64,000 nucleotides of DNA from Stenotrophomonas sp. WZN-1. GTDB taxonomy: Bacteria; Pseudomonadota; Gammaproteobacteria; Xanthomonadales; Xanthomonadaceae. Each line of letters begins with the position of its first letter. Position 1 is the first letter of the stretch. Made by a program: the position numbers and the translations under genes. Below are positions 8,066-17,242 of this stretch, piece after piece. A model generated the notes under the pieces. The model searched no databases. It was not told the DNA's origin and saw only the letters and a list, made by a program, of their open reading frames with translations. The DNA lies in the NCBI RefSeq assembly GCF_002192255.1, contig NZ_CP021768.1, positions 1,506,001-1,570,000 on the forward strand, written 5' to 3'.

Positions 8066-8848
8066 TCAGCGGTTCTGGAAGGCCGGCGGGCGGCGCTGCA
8101 GGAAGGCGCTGGTGCCTTCGCGCATGTCCTCGGTGGCGAACAGCAGGCCGAACTGCGCACTTTCGTATTCCAGCCCGGCCTCCAGGCTGCATTCGCCGCC
8201 CACGTGCACCGCATCGAGCAGGCCACGCAGGGCCAGCGGCGCCGAGCGTGCCAGCTGGCGGGCGATGTCCTGCACCCGGTTGTCCAGCGCGTCGGCCGGC
8301 ACGACTTCGTTGACGATGCCCAGTTCCAGCGCACGCGCGGCGTTGATCGGCGCCCCCAGCAGGCACAGCTCCAGAGTGGCGGCGCGGCCACACAGGCGTA
8401 GCAGGCGCTGGCTGCCGCCGAAGCCGGGAATCAGGCCGAGGTTGATTTCCGGTTGGCCGACCTTGGCGGTATCGGCGGCGATGCGCAGATGGCAGGCCAT
8501 CGCCAGCTCCAGGCCGCCGCCCAGCGCGAATCCGTTCACGCGCGCGATGACCGGCTTGGGCATGCGTTCGATCTGGCGCATCAGGGCCTGGCCCAGCAGC
8601 GAGAAATCACGTCCCTGAACGGCGCTGAGTGTGTTCATTTCCGCGATGTCGGCACCGGCCACGAAGGCCTTGGGGCCCGCCCCGGTCAACACCACCACGC
8701 GCACTTCCGGATCGGCGGCGGCGTCCCTGAAGGCATCGGCCAGCGCCTGCAGGGTCGCGGCGTTGAGGGCATTGAGCTTGTCCGGGCGCTGGACGGTCAC
8801 GGTGCGGATGGCGCCGTCGTCGGCGACAGCGATCAGGGCATCGGCCAC
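8066..8848 (-). CDS. Enoyl-CoA hydratase (crotonase family)
   Basis: Hydrates trans-2-enoyl-CoA to 3-hydroxyacyl-CoA in fatty-acid or related acyl-CoA breakdown. The 260 residues show the oxyanion-hole stretches FVAGADIAEM and FALGGGLELAMAC and both crotonase glutamates, in GGLELAMAC and VGQPEINLG, so an active hydratase is expected rather than an isomerase-only paralog. No partner beta-oxidation gene is adjacent, so the substrate is unknown. First gene of the operon with the hypothetical protein and nth. Confidence 0.9.
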   Translation of the reverse strand: MADALIAVADDGAIRTVTVQRPDKLNALNAATLQALADAFRDAAADPEVRVVVLTGAGPKAFVAGADIAEMNTLSAVQGRDFSLLGQALMRQIERMPKPVIARVNGFALGGGLELAMACHLRIAADTAKVGQPEINLGLIPGFGGSQRLLRLCGRAATLELCLLGAPINAARALELGIVNEVVPADALDNRVQDIARQLARSAPLALRGLLDAVHVGGECSLEAGLEYESAQFGLLFATEDMREGTSAFLQRRPPAFQNR

Positions 8849-9015
8849 GGGGAAACTCCTGGAACGTTAAAAAAAAGTGATATTGAACTCTGCAAACGCA
8901 GACGGGTCATAGCCTGCATCGTGAGTAGCGGTTACACGTTGCGCCCGTTATCCTAACCCGTCGCCTCAGGGCGGCGCAGAACGTCCCTGAGTTACCACCC
9001 CTGGAGAACTGTTTG

Positions 9016-9717
9016 ATGAAGTTGCGTTCTATCGCGGTCGCCGTCGCGGCCCTGGCCCTGACGGGCAATGCCTTCGCCCAGGACGTCTCGTCCGAAAAGG
9101 GCAAGCTGAGCTACTACTTCGGTTACGACTACGGCAACAACCTGGCGGAGCTGACCGGTCGTGGTGAGCAGCTGGACATCAACTCGGTGGTGAAGGGCCT
9201 GCAGGACGCCTACGCCAAGAAGCAGCCGGCCATCACCGCCGAGCAGCTGAAGCCGGCCGTTGAAGCCTTCCAGAAGCGCGAGCAGGGCCGTGCGCAGGCT
9301 GCCAAGGCCGAGTACGAAAAGGCCGCTGCCGAAAACAAGACCAAGAGCGATCAGTTCATCGCGGCGAACAAGGCCAAGGCCGGCGTGCAGTCCCTGCCGA
9401 GCGGCGTCCAGTACCGCGTGATCGAAGCCGGCAAGGGCGCCAAGCCGACCCAGGCCAGCACCGTGCAGCTGGAAGTGGCCGGTCCGTTCCCGTACGGCCA
9501 GCGCCCGACCGAAGCCCGCCCGGCCCAGCAGATCCCGTCGATCAAGGTCAGCGAAGTCGAAATGAAGGCCATGCGCGAGACCCTGCTGCAGATGCCGGCA
9601 GGCTCGAAGTGGGAAGTCACCCTGCCGCCGGACCAGGCCTACGGTGCCGACCCGCGCACCCCGTTCCCGCCGAACGTGGCTGTGCAGTTCGAGATCAAGC
9701 TGGTCAGCGTCAAGTAA
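9016..9717 (+). CDS. Periplasmic FKBP-like protein (FkpA/Mip type) with a diverged catalytic domain
   Basis: Signal peptide MKLRSIAVAVAALALTGNAFA, then a helical dimerisation domain of the FKBP N-terminal family (roughly residues 25-120, SYYFGYDYGNNL onward), then an FKBP-like domain ending VAVQFEIKLVSVK; 233 residues in all. In FkpA/Mip proteins these act as periplasmic prolyl isomerases and chaperones. Here the usual V.Y.G.L.DG..FDSS strand-loop is replaced by a Pro-rich segment (VAGPFPYGQRPTEARP), although LPPDQAYG remains, so chaperone function without strong isomerase activity is possible. ATG 9016 is chosen over TTG 9013 because of CTGGAG upstream. Confidence 0.85.
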   Translation: MKLRSIAVAVAALALTGNAFAQDVSSEKGKLSYYFGYDYGNNLAELTGRGEQLDINSVVKGLQDAYAKKQPAITAEQLKPAVEAFQKREQGRAQAAKAEYEKAAAENKTKSDQFIAANKAKAGVQSLPSGVQYRVIEAGKGAKPTQASTVQLEVAGPFPYGQRPTEARPAQQIPSIKVSEVEMKAMRETLLQMPAGSKWEVTLPPDQAYGADPRTPFPPNVAVQFEIKLVSVK

Positions 9718-9736
9718 ATCGAAGCAGCAGACGAAA

Positions 9737-9769
9737 CGCGCCGGTGATCCCACCGGCGCGTTTTTGTTT
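9737..9769 (+). terminator. Strong rho-independent terminator after the FKBP-like gene
   Basis: A perfect 10-bp stem, CGCGCCGGTG/CACCGGCGCG, with a 4-base loop is followed by TTTTTGTTT. It lies 20 bases after the stop. Confidence 0.93.
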
Positions 9770-9842
9770 GCGCAGAGCGCTGCGCGCCGCATCATCGCGC
9801 GCAAATTCTGCCCGATCGCGCTACTGTTGCCGGGTGCAAAGA

Positions 9843-10646
9843 ATGGAAGAATCGGCGCGTGTTGTCGCAAGTCCCTGCATCGGAGTGTGCACGCTGGATC
9901 CGCACCGGCAATGCACCGGCTGCGGGCGGCATATCGATGAGATCGCGCGGTGGTCGTCGATGAGCAACGAGGAACGCAGCCGCATCCTGCATCGCGTACA
10001 GCCCCTGCGCGAACAACTGCAGCAATCGCTGCGTGGCTCACTGGCCGACCACGAGCGACTGATGCGCGCGCTGCACCCCCTGGCCCAACCGCCGTCCGGC
10101 GACGGCTGGAACCGCAGTGAGCTGATCGACCTGCTGCCGCCCGGGCCCCCGGTGGAAGCTGCAGTGCTGGCCGGCATCGTGCCGCGCGCCAACGGTGCGC
10201 AGGTGATCCTCACCCGTCGCACCGACACACTGCGCACCCATGGTGGCCAGGTCGGATTCCCCGGCGGCCGCACCGAACCCGATGACCGCGACGCGCTGGC
10301 GGCCGCACTGCGCGAGAGCCAGGAAGAAATCGCCTTGGCGCCCGGCCAGGTGCAGGCGCTGGGGTATCTCGATCCCTTCGTCACCATCACCGGCTACCGC
10401 GTCACGCCGGTGGTGGCGGTGGTCGATCCGGATTTCGTGCCGGTGCCGCAGCCCAGCGAAGTGGCCGAAGTGTTCGAGGTGCCGCTGGCCTACCTGATGG
10501 CCGCCGACAACCTGCGCCAGGTCGAAATCAATCATCGCGGCCGCGTCCGCCACGTCCTCGAATATGGCTGGCCGGGCCAGCGCATCTGGGGCGCGACCGC
10601 CGCCATCCTCTACAACCTGCGTCGCCGCCTGGAGCAAGTGCAATGA
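9843..10646 (+). CDS. DUF1289 - Nudix (CoA diphosphatase-like) fusion protein
   Basis: Two families in one 267-residue frame. Residues about 10-55 are a DUF1289 domain with four cysteines (PCIGVCTLDPHRQCTGCGRH), a likely metal site. Residues about 90-260 are a Nudix hydrolase: LTRRTDTLRTHGGQVGFPGG is the signature of CoA pyrophosphatases (NudL/YeaB type), followed by the Nudix box with RESQEE. The Nudix part should cleave CoA or a related nucleotide diphosphate. ATG 9843 is the first good start. There is no stop between the domains, although an internal ATG near 10061 could make the Nudix part alone. It overlaps the next gene by ATGA. Confidence 0.85.
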   Translation: MEESARVVASPCIGVCTLDPHRQCTGCGRHIDEIARWSSMSNEERSRILHRVQPLREQLQQSLRGSLADHERLMRALHPLAQPPSGDGWNRSELIDLLPPGPPVEAAVLAGIVPRANGAQVILTRRTDTLRTHGGQVGFPGGRTEPDDRDALAAALRESQEEIALAPGQVQALGYLDPFVTITGYRVTPVVAVVDPDFVPVPQPSEVAEVFEVPLAYLMAADNLRQVEINHRGRVRHVLEYGWPGQRIWGATAAILYNLRRRLEQVQ

Positions 10647-11545
10647 AGCTGATCGATCCGCCGTGGACCACCCTGGTCGATGTCGCCACGCTTGCCGCTG
10701 CGCTGGGCGAAGGCGTGCGCGTGGTCGATGCGCGCGCCACCGCCAGCACCGCGGTGCGCGTGGTGGATGCGCGTGCTTCGCTGGCCGATCCGCAGGCCGC
10801 AGGTGGCCAGTATCTGGCAGGGCATATTCCGGGCGCGGTGCATGCCGATCTCAACCGCGATCTGTCCGATCTGGGTCGCGTCGGCCATGGCCGGCACCCG
10901 CTGCCGGACAGCGATGCGTTTGCCGCGAAGCTCGGCACGTGGGGCATCGGTCCCGACACCCAGGTGGTGGTGTACGACGGCAGCGACGGCAGCATGGCCG
11001 CTTCGCGACTGTGGTGGTTGCTGCGCCTGATCGGTCACAGCAGGGTGGCCGTGCTCGACGGCGGCATCGCGGCCTGGCAGGCCGCCGGTCACACGCTGGC
11101 AACCGGGCAGGGCGAAGTGACGGCACTGCCGGCTTACCCGGGCCGTTTCGATACTACCCAGATCGCCAATGCCGATGAAATCACCGCCCGGCTGAAGCAC
11201 GCGCCGGGTTGGCTGGTCGATGCACGTGCGGGCGAACGCTTCCGCGGCGACGTCGAGCCGCTGGATCCGGTCGCCGGCCACGTGCCGGGCGCGGTCAACC
11301 GCCCGTTCGCATTGAACGTACTCGACGGCCACCTGCGCGACCCACAGGAGCTGCGCGCCGAACTGCAGGGCGTGATCGGCAATCGCGATCCACAGCAGGT
11401 GGTGCTGATGTGCGGCTCCGGCGTGACGGCCTGCCACCTGCTGCTGGCGATGGAAACGGCGGGCCTGTCCGGCGCGCGCATCTACGCCGATTCGTGGAGC
11501 GGCTGGGTGAGCGACAACAGCCGCCCGGTGGCGACCGGCACCTGA
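10643..11545 (+). CDS. sseA: 3-mercaptopyruvate/thiosulfate sulfurtransferase (two rhodanese domains)
   Basis: Moves sulfur from 3-mercaptopyruvate (or thiosulfate) to a thiol acceptor. The 300 residues form two rhodanese domains; the C-terminal one has the active-site loop CGSGVTA with Cys257, the form typical of mercaptopyruvate sulfurtransferase. The N-terminal domain, normally inactive, contains a 13-residue tandem duplication, VRVVDARATASTA then VRVVDARASLADP (see findings). Its ATG overlaps the stop of the Nudix fusion gene, so the pair is co-translated. Confidence 0.9.
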   Translation: MKLIDPPWTTLVDVATLAAALGEGVRVVDARATASTAVRVVDARASLADPQAAGGQYLAGHIPGAVHADLNRDLSDLGRVGHGRHPLPDSDAFAAKLGTWGIGPDTQVVVYDGSDGSMAASRLWWLLRLIGHSRVAVLDGGIAAWQAAGHTLATGQGEVTALPAYPGRFDTTQIANADEITARLKHAPGWLVDARAGERFRGDVEPLDPVAGHVPGAVNRPFALNVLDGHLRDPQELRAELQGVIGNRDPQQVVLMCGSGVTACHLLLAMETAGLSGARIYADSWSGWVSDNSRPVATGT

Positions 11546-11553
11546 GTAGCGCA

Positions 11554-11593
11554 GGGTCGGATCCGTTTTCCAGCGGAAAACGGCTCTGACCCC
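11554..11593. repeat. Imperfect palindrome between convergent genes
   Basis: GGGTCGGATCCGTTTTCC-AGC-GGAAAACGGCTCTGACCC forms a long hairpin with two small mismatches. It sits between the sulfurtransferase and the convergent amidase, with nothing else recognisable up to 11690. It could serve as a bidirectional terminator or be a dispersed intergenic repeat. Confidence 0.55.
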
Positions 11594-11690
11594 ATCGTCA
11601 AAAGCCCACCCCGCCTCCCCTCAGGAAGTCAGCTTCTGCTGTTGCTCTGGCTTCGGCTTCTGCAGGTGCAGGGCGCAGCCCTGCAAACCC

Positions 11691-12257
11691 TCACCCCAAC
11701 CCCTGCAACGGCACCTTCGCCAGCACCCGCGCCCACGGGAACAACGGCCCCGGATCACGCTTGCGCGCCACCATCAGCGCCGGGTCATCGCTGGCCGGCA
11801 CCTGTTCCAGGTCCAGCTGGTCATGCCCGGCAATCCGCCGCAGCGACGGATAGTGCGCCACCAGCGCCAGCAGCAGCCGTTCCAGCGCCTGCAGCTGTGC
11901 CTCGGTGTAGGGTTCGTCCATCGCCTGCCGGCGGCTGTCGAACCAGTCCGGATAGCGCCCGGTGTTGACCAGCTCGATGCCCAGCGTATGCGCGTTCATG
12001 CCGCGCACGTGGTGGGCCACCCGTTCCGGTGCCACGTACTGCACCACGCTGCCATCGCGGTCGATGTAGAAGTGGCCGCTGTTGCCGGCACCGCTGTCGT
12101 ACAGCACGCGCTCGCCGTACTCGCGGGCCATTGCCAGGTCGGGCAGCTCGGTGCAGTGGATCACCACCATCTCCAGCGTGGCCGGGTCGCGCAGGGGCAG
12201 GCGGTCTTCGTAGGGCAGGGGCTGCAGCTGCAGGCCGGGCAGGAGCGGGTTGGGCAT
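11691..12257 (-). CDS. AmpD-like N-acetylmuramoyl-L-alanine amidase
   Basis: Zinc amidase that removes the stem peptide from (anhydro)muramic acid, probably in the cytoplasm since there is no signal peptide. Visible motifs: first zinc His in VVIHCTE, VAHHVRGMNAHTLGIELVN, a late zinc His in IAGHDQLD, and KRDPGPLFPW with the catalytic Lys and zinc Asp. It has 188 residues and fits AmpD, with a short insertion (QVPASDDPALM) before the KRDPG motif. In Stenotrophomonas AmpD-type amidases influence beta-lactamase induction through muropeptide recycling; whether this copy does is not shown. Confidence 0.88.
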   Translation of the reverse strand: MPNPLLPGLQLQPLPYEDRLPLRDPATLEMVVIHCTELPDLAMAREYGERVLYDSGAGNSGHFYIDRDGSVVQYVAPERVAHHVRGMNAHTLGIELVNTGRYPDWFDSRRQAMDEPYTEAQLQALERLLLALVAHYPSLRRIAGHDQLDLEQVPASDDPALMVARKRDPGPLFPWARVLAKVPLQGLG

Positions 12258-12329
12258 CCGGCGATGCTAGCATTGCGGCATGAACCTGCCTTCCCTTTCC
12301 TCGTTGGCCCGCTCGCACGGAGCACGCGC

Positions 12330-12857
12330 ATGAGCCGCGGCCACTGCATCCTGTCGCATGGCTTCGAGAGCGGCCCGGAAGCGACCAAGGTCACCGCGCT
12401 GGCCGACGTGGCGCAACGGCTGGGCTGGACCCATGAGCGCCCGGACTACACCGACCTGGACGCGATGAGCGAGGTCAGCCGCGTAGGTGACGTGCCGACC
12501 CGGCTGCGCCGCCTGGTCGAGCGCACCACCATCGCGGCCCAGCAGGGCCCGGTGGTGCTGGCCGGCTCCAGCCTGGGCGCCTACATCTCCGCCATCGCCT
12601 CGCTGCAGGTGCCGGTAGCCGGCCTGTTCCTGATGGTGCCGCCGACCACGATGGGCCCGATGCCGGCGCTGGATGCCGCCGCCGTGCCGACCTCCGTGGT
12701 CCAGGCCTGGCATGACGACGTGGTCCCGGCCGCCGGAGTGATCGCCTGGGCCCAGGCGCGTTCTGCGCAGCTGCTGCTGGTCGACGATGGCCACCGCCTG
12801 GAGCGTCACGTGGAGGCGTCCGCACAGGCCTTCGAGCGCCTGCTGCGCCAGCTGTGA
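12330..12857 (+). CDS. Alpha/beta hydrolase (YqiA/YcfP-like)
   Basis: Small cytoplasmic alpha/beta hydrolase, 175 residues. HGFES near the N-terminus is the oxyanion-hole strand, GSSLGAYIS is the nucleophile elbow with the catalytic serine, and DDGHRLER near the C-terminus supplies the histidine; WHDDVVP likely carries the acid. The substrate is unknown. ATG 12330 is divergent from the amidase, about 70 bases away, and the gene lies upstream of rlmKL on the same strand. Confidence 0.8.
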   Translation: MSRGHCILSHGFESGPEATKVTALADVAQRLGWTHERPDYTDLDAMSEVSRVGDVPTRLRRLVERTTIAAQQGPVVLAGSSLGAYISAIASLQVPVAGLFLMVPPTTMGPMPALDAAAVPTSVVQAWHDDVVPAAGVIAWAQARSAQLLLVDDGHRLERHVEASAQAFERLLRQL

Positions 12858-13002
12858 AGCCCGGGCGCACGGCGCGCCCGCCCGCATTGACTACAATGGC
12901 AGCCCCGCCGCCCCCGGCGCGGGCCTGCCGGCCGTGCCTACGGCCCTCCTTTCCGACTGGCCCGGCCCCTGTGCCGCGCCCGACCACCTGCGAACCGATC
13001 CC

Positions 13003-15141
13003 GTGAAATTCTTCGTCTCCTGCGCCAAGGGCCTGGAATACCTGCTTGCCGATGAACTGTCGGCCCTGGGCCTTGGCAAGGCCACTGCCACCATTGCCGG
13101 CGTCAACGCCGAGGGCGAACTGGAGCAGGCGCTGCGGATCGTGATGTGGTCGCGCCTGGCCAGCCGCGTGCTGTGGCCCATCGACGAGTTCGAGTGCCCG
13201 GACGAGCAGGCCCTGTATGACGGCGTGCGTGCGCTGCCGTGGCACGAGCATATCAAGCCGGAGATGACCCTGGCGGTGGACGCGCACGTGTCCGGTGACA
13301 AGATCACCCATGCCCGCTTCGCCGCGCAGCGGATCAAGGACGCCATCGTCGACCGCATGCGCGATGAAGGCCTGGAGCGTCCTTCGGTCAACACCGATCT
13401 GCCCGATGTGCGCGTCAACCTGTCGCTGCGCAAGGGCCGTGCGTCGCTGTCGATCGACCTCGGCGGTGGCCCGCTGCATCGCCGTGGCTGGCGTGGTGCC
13501 GCCCACGAAGCGCCGCTGAAGGAAAACCTGGCCGCCGCGCTGCTGCTGCGCGCGCAGTGGCCGCGCCTGCACGCCGCTGGTGGCGGCCTGCTGGACCCGA
13601 TGTGCGGCAGCGGCACGCTGCTGATCGAAGGCGCGCTGATGGCCGCCGACGTTGCTCCCGGCCTGATGCGCCATGGCAGCCTGCCACCGAGCCGCTGGCT
13701 GGGCTTCGACAAGGCGGCCTGGAAGACCCTCCAGAGCGAAGCACGTGACCGCGAAGCGGCCGGCCTGGCCGCGCTGAAGCCGGTCATCCACGGCAGCGAC
13801 ATCGACCCGACCGCGATCCAGGCGGCACGCGAGAATGCCGAGGTCGCGGGCGTCGCCCACGCGATCCGCTTCACCCGTGCCGATGTGGCCGACCTGGCCG
13901 CGCCCGAACAGGAGATCGGTGCGGTGGTCTGCAATCCGCCCTACGACGAGCGCCTGGCCGCGGATCCGGCGCTGTACCGCGCATTGGGCAATGCCCTGCA
14001 GAAGGCCGTGCCGCAGTGGCGCGCCAGCCTGCTGTGCGGCAACGACGAACTGGCCTTCGCCACCGGCCTGCGCGCGGGCAAGAAGTACCAGATGTTCAAC
14101 GGTGCGCTGGAATGCGCGCTGATCGTCTGCGACCCGATCTCCGTGCCGGGCCGTGATCCGGCACAGCCGCGCGAGCTGAGCGAAGGTGCGCAGATGGTGG
14201 CCAACCGCCTGCGCAAGAACCTGAAGAAGTTCAGGAGCTGGCGTGCCCGCGAGGACATCACCTGCTTCCGCGCCTACGATGCCGATCTGCCGGAGTACGC
14301 GGCGGCCATCGATGTCTACGAGGAAGACGGTGGCAAGCGCCGTACCTTCCTGCACGTACAGGAATACGCCGCACCGGCGGCGATTCCGGAGAACGACGTG
14401 CGCCGCCGCCGCAACGAACTGCTGGCCGCTGCGCGCGAAGTATTCGGCGTGCCGCCGGAGCAGGTCTCGATGAAGTCGCGCGAGCGCGGCAAGGGCGGCA
14501 GCAAGTACGGCCGCTTCGAGCAGCGGGACGAGTTCATCGTGGTGCGCGAGAACCACGCACTGCTGCAGGTGAACCTGTTCGACTACCTGGACACCGGCCT
14601 GTTCCTCGACCACCGCCCGCTGCGCCGGATGATGGCCGAGCAGGTGCGTGGCAAGCGCTTCCTCAACCTGTTCTGCTACACCGGCGTGGCCAGTGTGCAG
14701 GCGGCGGTGGCCGGCGCGGCCAGCACCACCAGCGTCGACCTGTCGGCGACCTACCTGCAGTGGTGCTACGACAACCTGGCGCTGAACGGGCAGGGCGGCA
14801 ACCAGCACCTGCTGGTGCAGGCCGATGCGATGGCCTGGCTGGAAGGCGACCGTGGCCAGTACGACGTGATCTTCTGTGACCCGCCGACCTTCTCCAACTC
14901 CGCACGCGCCGATGACTTCGACGTGCAGCGCGAACAGCTGAAGCTGCTGCGCGCGGCGGTGGCGCGACTGGCGCCGGGCGGCGTGCTGTACTTCTCCAAC
15001 AACTTCCGCCGCTTCAAGCTGGAAGAGAACGCCATCGCCGAATTCGCCCAGTGCCGCGAGATCACCGCGCGCACCATCGGTCCGGATTTCGAACGCAACG
15101 CGCGCATCCACCGCGCGTGGGAACTGAAGCGGTTGGAGTAA
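13003..15141 (+). CDS. rlmL: Bifunctional 23S rRNA methyltransferase RlmKL
   Basis: Methylates G2445 (N2, RlmL half) and G2069 (N7, RlmK half) of 23S rRNA during large-subunit assembly. The 712 residues comprise an N-terminal THUMP region, the RlmL methyltransferase with SAM motif [16 protein letters not shown] and catalytic NPPYDERL, and the RlmK half with [20 protein letters not shown] and [12 protein letters not shown] 13003 ([14 protein letters not shown]) is chosen because it starts exactly at the conserved family N-terminus and gives the usual length. Confidence 0.95.
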   Translation: MKFFVSCAKGLEYLLADELSALGLGKATATIAGVNAEGELEQALRIVMWSRLASRVLWPIDEFECPDEQALYDGVRALPWHEHIKPEMTLAVDAHVSGDKITHARFAAQRIKDAIVDRMRDEGLERPSVNTDLPDVRVNLSLRKGRASLSIDLGGGPLHRRGWRGAAHEAPLKENLAAALLLRAQWPRLHAAGGGLLDPMCGSGTLLIEGALMAADVAPGLMRHGSLPPSRWLGFDKAAWKTLQSEARDREAAGLAALKPVIHGSDIDPTAIQAARENAEVAGVAHAIRFTRADVADLAAPEQEIGAVVCNPPYDERLAADPALYRALGNALQKAVPQWRASLLCGNDELAFATGLRAGKKYQMFNGALECALIVCDPISVPGRDPAQPRELSEGAQMVANRLRKNLKKFRSWRAREDITCFRAYDADLPEYAAAIDVYEEDGGKRRTFLHVQEYAAPAAIPENDVRRRRNELLAAAREVFGVPPEQVSMKSRERGKGGSKYGRFEQRDEFIVVRENHALLQVNLFDYLDTGLFLDHRPLRRMMAEQVRGKRFLNLFCYTGVASVQAAVAGAASTTSVDLSATYLQWCYDNLALNGQGGNQHLLVQADAMAWLEGDRGQYDVIFCDPPTFSNSARADDFDVQREQLKLLRAAVARLAPGGVLYFSNNFRRFKLEENAIAEFAQCREITARTIGPDFERNARIHRAWELKRLE

Positions 15142-15160
15142 CCCTGGCGGAAAAACACCG

Positions 15161-15238
15161 GTAGTGCCGGCCGCTGGCCGGCAACGGGGTCAGATCCGCA
15201 GAAGGTTCATGGGATGCCGGCCAGCGGCCGGCACTACC
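15161..15238 (+). repeat. Inverted pair of SMAG (GTAG) elements
   Basis: GTAGTGCCGGCCGCTGGCCG at the left and its mirror, CGGCCAGCGGCCGGCACTAC, at the right enclose a 32-base spacer. It directly follows rlmKL. Confidence 0.85.
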
Positions 15239-15250
15239 CATATCTGGCCA

Positions 15251-15275
15251 GTAGATCCACGCCATGCGTGGATGG
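15251..15275 (+). repeat. Single SMAG-like element
   Basis: GTAG followed by ATCCACGCCATGCGTGGAT, a 7-bp stem with GTAG at one end, 12 bases after the preceding pair. Confidence 0.7.
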
Positions 15276-15278
15276 CGT

Positions 15279-15608
15279 TTACACCAACGCCACCACCAAC
15301 CCCAACACCGGCAGCGCGATCGCCAGCGGCGCGATCCATTTCGGCCGGTACGGGTACAGCCCGAACGACAGCACCACGCCGCCCACGGTCATCACGCCCA
15401 GCCACAGCACCGGGCCCATCGCCCAGCCGTGGTCGAGCACGCACAGCGCGAACGCCACCGTCAGCAAGGCCCAGCCCAGCATCCGCCATTGCGTGCGCCG
15501 TGCCGGCGAAGCGGCAGCCTTGCCGTGCAGGTCGTGCTGGTGCTTTTCCATCGCCAGCGACAATGCGGTGAACGCAGAGAACGACAGGGTCAACGCCAGC
15601 AGCATCAT
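15279..15608 (-). CDS. DUF3325-type small membrane protein of the iron cassette
   Basis: A 109-residue inner-membrane protein with three or four hydrophobic segments (MMLLALTLSFSAFTALSLA, WALLTVAFALCVLD, VLWLGVMTVGGVVLSFGL, LAIALPVLGLVVALV) and a short His-containing loop after the first (EKHQHDLHG). Small proteins of this form close receptor-DUF3649-PepSY iron clusters in Xanthomonadaceae. The first ATG overlaps the PepSY stop (ATGA). Its biochemical role is unknown. Confidence 0.75.
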   Translation of the reverse strand: MMLLALTLSFSAFTALSLAMEKHQHDLHGKAAASPARRTQWRMLGWALLTVAFALCVLDHGWAMGPVLWLGVMTVGGVVLSFGLYPYRPKWIAPLAIALPVLGLVVALV

Positions 15609-17242
15609 GCGCTGGCCTCCGCTTCGGCGGTTTCCGCAGCGTCCACCGGGGCCTTGGGCACCGCCGCCGCCGCTGCACGCTTCTTCTTCTCGGCCGCGCT
15701 CAGCGGTGGTGTCCAGCGCTGCATGCGCCAGCCGCACAGCGCCAGCATCGCACCGAACGCGATCATCGACAGATCGACGCCGGCCAGCACCCAGTCACCG
15801 TTGCGCAGGGTCACGCCAAGGTGGGCGTGCGTGGTCAGCGCGTTGACCACCGGCACCAGCGCGAACGCAGCCGCGCCCAGGTACAGCTGCCAGGCCCACA
15901 TCATCCGCTTCGGCCAGATGAAGGCGGCCAGCAGCGCACCGCCCCAAGCGTAGAAGAACATGTTGGCTTCGGCACTCGAGCGCTCGGCGATGTCCAACGG
16001 CAGCAGGCGGTTGCCCCAGAAGTAGGCGGCGAAGGCGATCGGCAGGCCGGCCACGGTGCCGATGTTCAATGCATCGACCAGGCGCAGGCCGAAGCCGGTA
16101 CGGCCGCTCTTGGCGTGCTTGGGCCGTTCCTTCACCGCCCACAGCACCACGCCACTGGCCACCATCAGGCAGCCGACCAGGCCGGACAGGAAGAACAGTG
16201 CGCGCAGGCCCCAGTCGGCGAAGCGCGCCAGGTGCAGGCCATACAGCACGCCGCGGGTGGCGGTGGCGCCGCCGGAAGGGGGCGTTTCCTCCAGCAACGT
16301 GCCGTTGACCATGTCGTAGCGCAGCGCCGGGGTGTCGGTGGACAGGCGCTTGCCGTCGCGCTGGCGGATGTCGATCACGGCATTGGCCGCGCCCGGGTTG
16401 GACACGGTGAAGCCGGCTACTTCCACGCCGTGCCAATGCGCACGTGCGCTGTCCAGCAGCTGCGCGATCGGCAGCGGCGTGGCGCGGCCTTCGGCCGGCG
16501 CGGTCACCTCCGGCATGCCACCGAAGGCTTCACTGAAGAACTTGTCCTCGTCCTGCGGGTAGGCGACTTTCACCCCCCACGGCAGGTACATGATCATCAG
16601 GGTGACGATGCCGGTGTAGGTGATCATCGCGTGGTACGGCAGCGCCATTACCGCACTGACGTTGTGGAAATCGAGCCAGGAACGCAGGCCTTTGTCCTTG
16701 CGGAAGGTGAAGAAGTCCTTGAAGATTTTCTTGTGGGTGATGACGCCGGTGATGATCGCCACCAGCATGAACATCGCGCAGAAGCCGACCAGGTAGCGCG
16801 CCCACAGCACCGGGATGTAGTGCAGGTCGAAGTGCAGGCGGTAGAAGAAATCACCACCACGCGTTTCGCGCGCTTCCAGCGCCTGGCCGGTGTTCGGGTC
16901 CAGCGTGGCATCACCAAAACCACCGCGGCGGCCGCGACTGGGATCGGCCAGCTCCGGTGGCAGCCGCCAGAACATCTGCATCGCCGGGTTGCGCGGCTGC
17001 GGCAGGGTGACGAACCAGTTCTCGGCCTGCGTGGCGTTGGCCTGGAGGTAGTCCACCGCGCGCTGCGCGGCGACATCGATGCTGACCTTGCTGGATGGAA
17101 GTTCTGGTCGCATCCAGCGGCTGATCTCTTCGCGGTAGTAGCTGGCCGTGCCGGCCATGAAGATCAGCAGCAGCAACCAGCCGACCAGCAGGCCGGTCCA
17201 GGTGTGCAGCCAGGCCATCGACTGGCGGAAACCGTTCTTCAT
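15605..17242 (-). CDS. PepSY-associated transmembrane protein, iron-uptake linked
   Basis: Inner-membrane protein of 545 residues. It begins with a membrane helix (GLLVGWLLLLIFMAGTASYY), then a periplasmic PepSY-like region, and has four or more further helices and conserved histidines in HTWTGL, RLHFDLHYIP, WLDFHNVSA and GLHLARFADW. Related proteins next to siderophore receptors are thought to act as heme-containing ferric-siderophore reductases; the paired histidines fit that, but it is inference. ATG 17242 overlaps the upstream stop, marking translational coupling. Confidence 0.85.
   Translation of the reverse strand: MKNGFRQSMAWLHTWTGLLVGWLLLLIFMAGTASYYREEISRWMRPELPSSKVSIDVAAQRAVDYLQANATQAENWFVTLPQPRNPAMQMFWRLPPELADPSRGRRGGFGDATLDPNTGQALEARETRGGDFFYRLHFDLHYIPVLWARYLVGFCAMFMLVAIITGVITHKKIFKDFFTFRKDKGLRSWLDFHNVSAVMALPYHAMITYTGIVTLMIMYLPWGVKVAYPQDEDKFFSEAFGGMPEVTAPAEGRATPLPIAQLLDSARAHWHGVEVAGFTVSNPGAANAVIDIRQRDGKRLSTDTPALRYDMVNGTLLEETPPSGGATATRGVLYGLHLARFADWGLRALFFLSGLVGCLMVASGVVLWAVKERPKHAKSGRTGFGLRLVDALNIGTVAGLPIAFAAYFWGNRLLPLDIAERSSAEANMFFYAWGGALLAAFIWPKRMMWAWQLYLGAAAFALVPVVNALTTHAHLGVTLRNGDWVLAGVDLSMIAFGAMLALCGWRMQRWTPPLSAAEKKKRAAAAAVPKAPVDAAETAEAEASA

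Noticed and set aside
9016..9717. Confident naming as FkpA
   Set aside because: The domain order fits, but the catalytic loop is not conserved, so only FKBP-like is claimed.
12475..15111. 878-residue open frame on the minus strand
   Set aside because: It is the mirror of rlmKL, has low-complexity Arg/His/Gly composition, no ribosome binding site and no domain motif; long antisense frames are expected at this GC.
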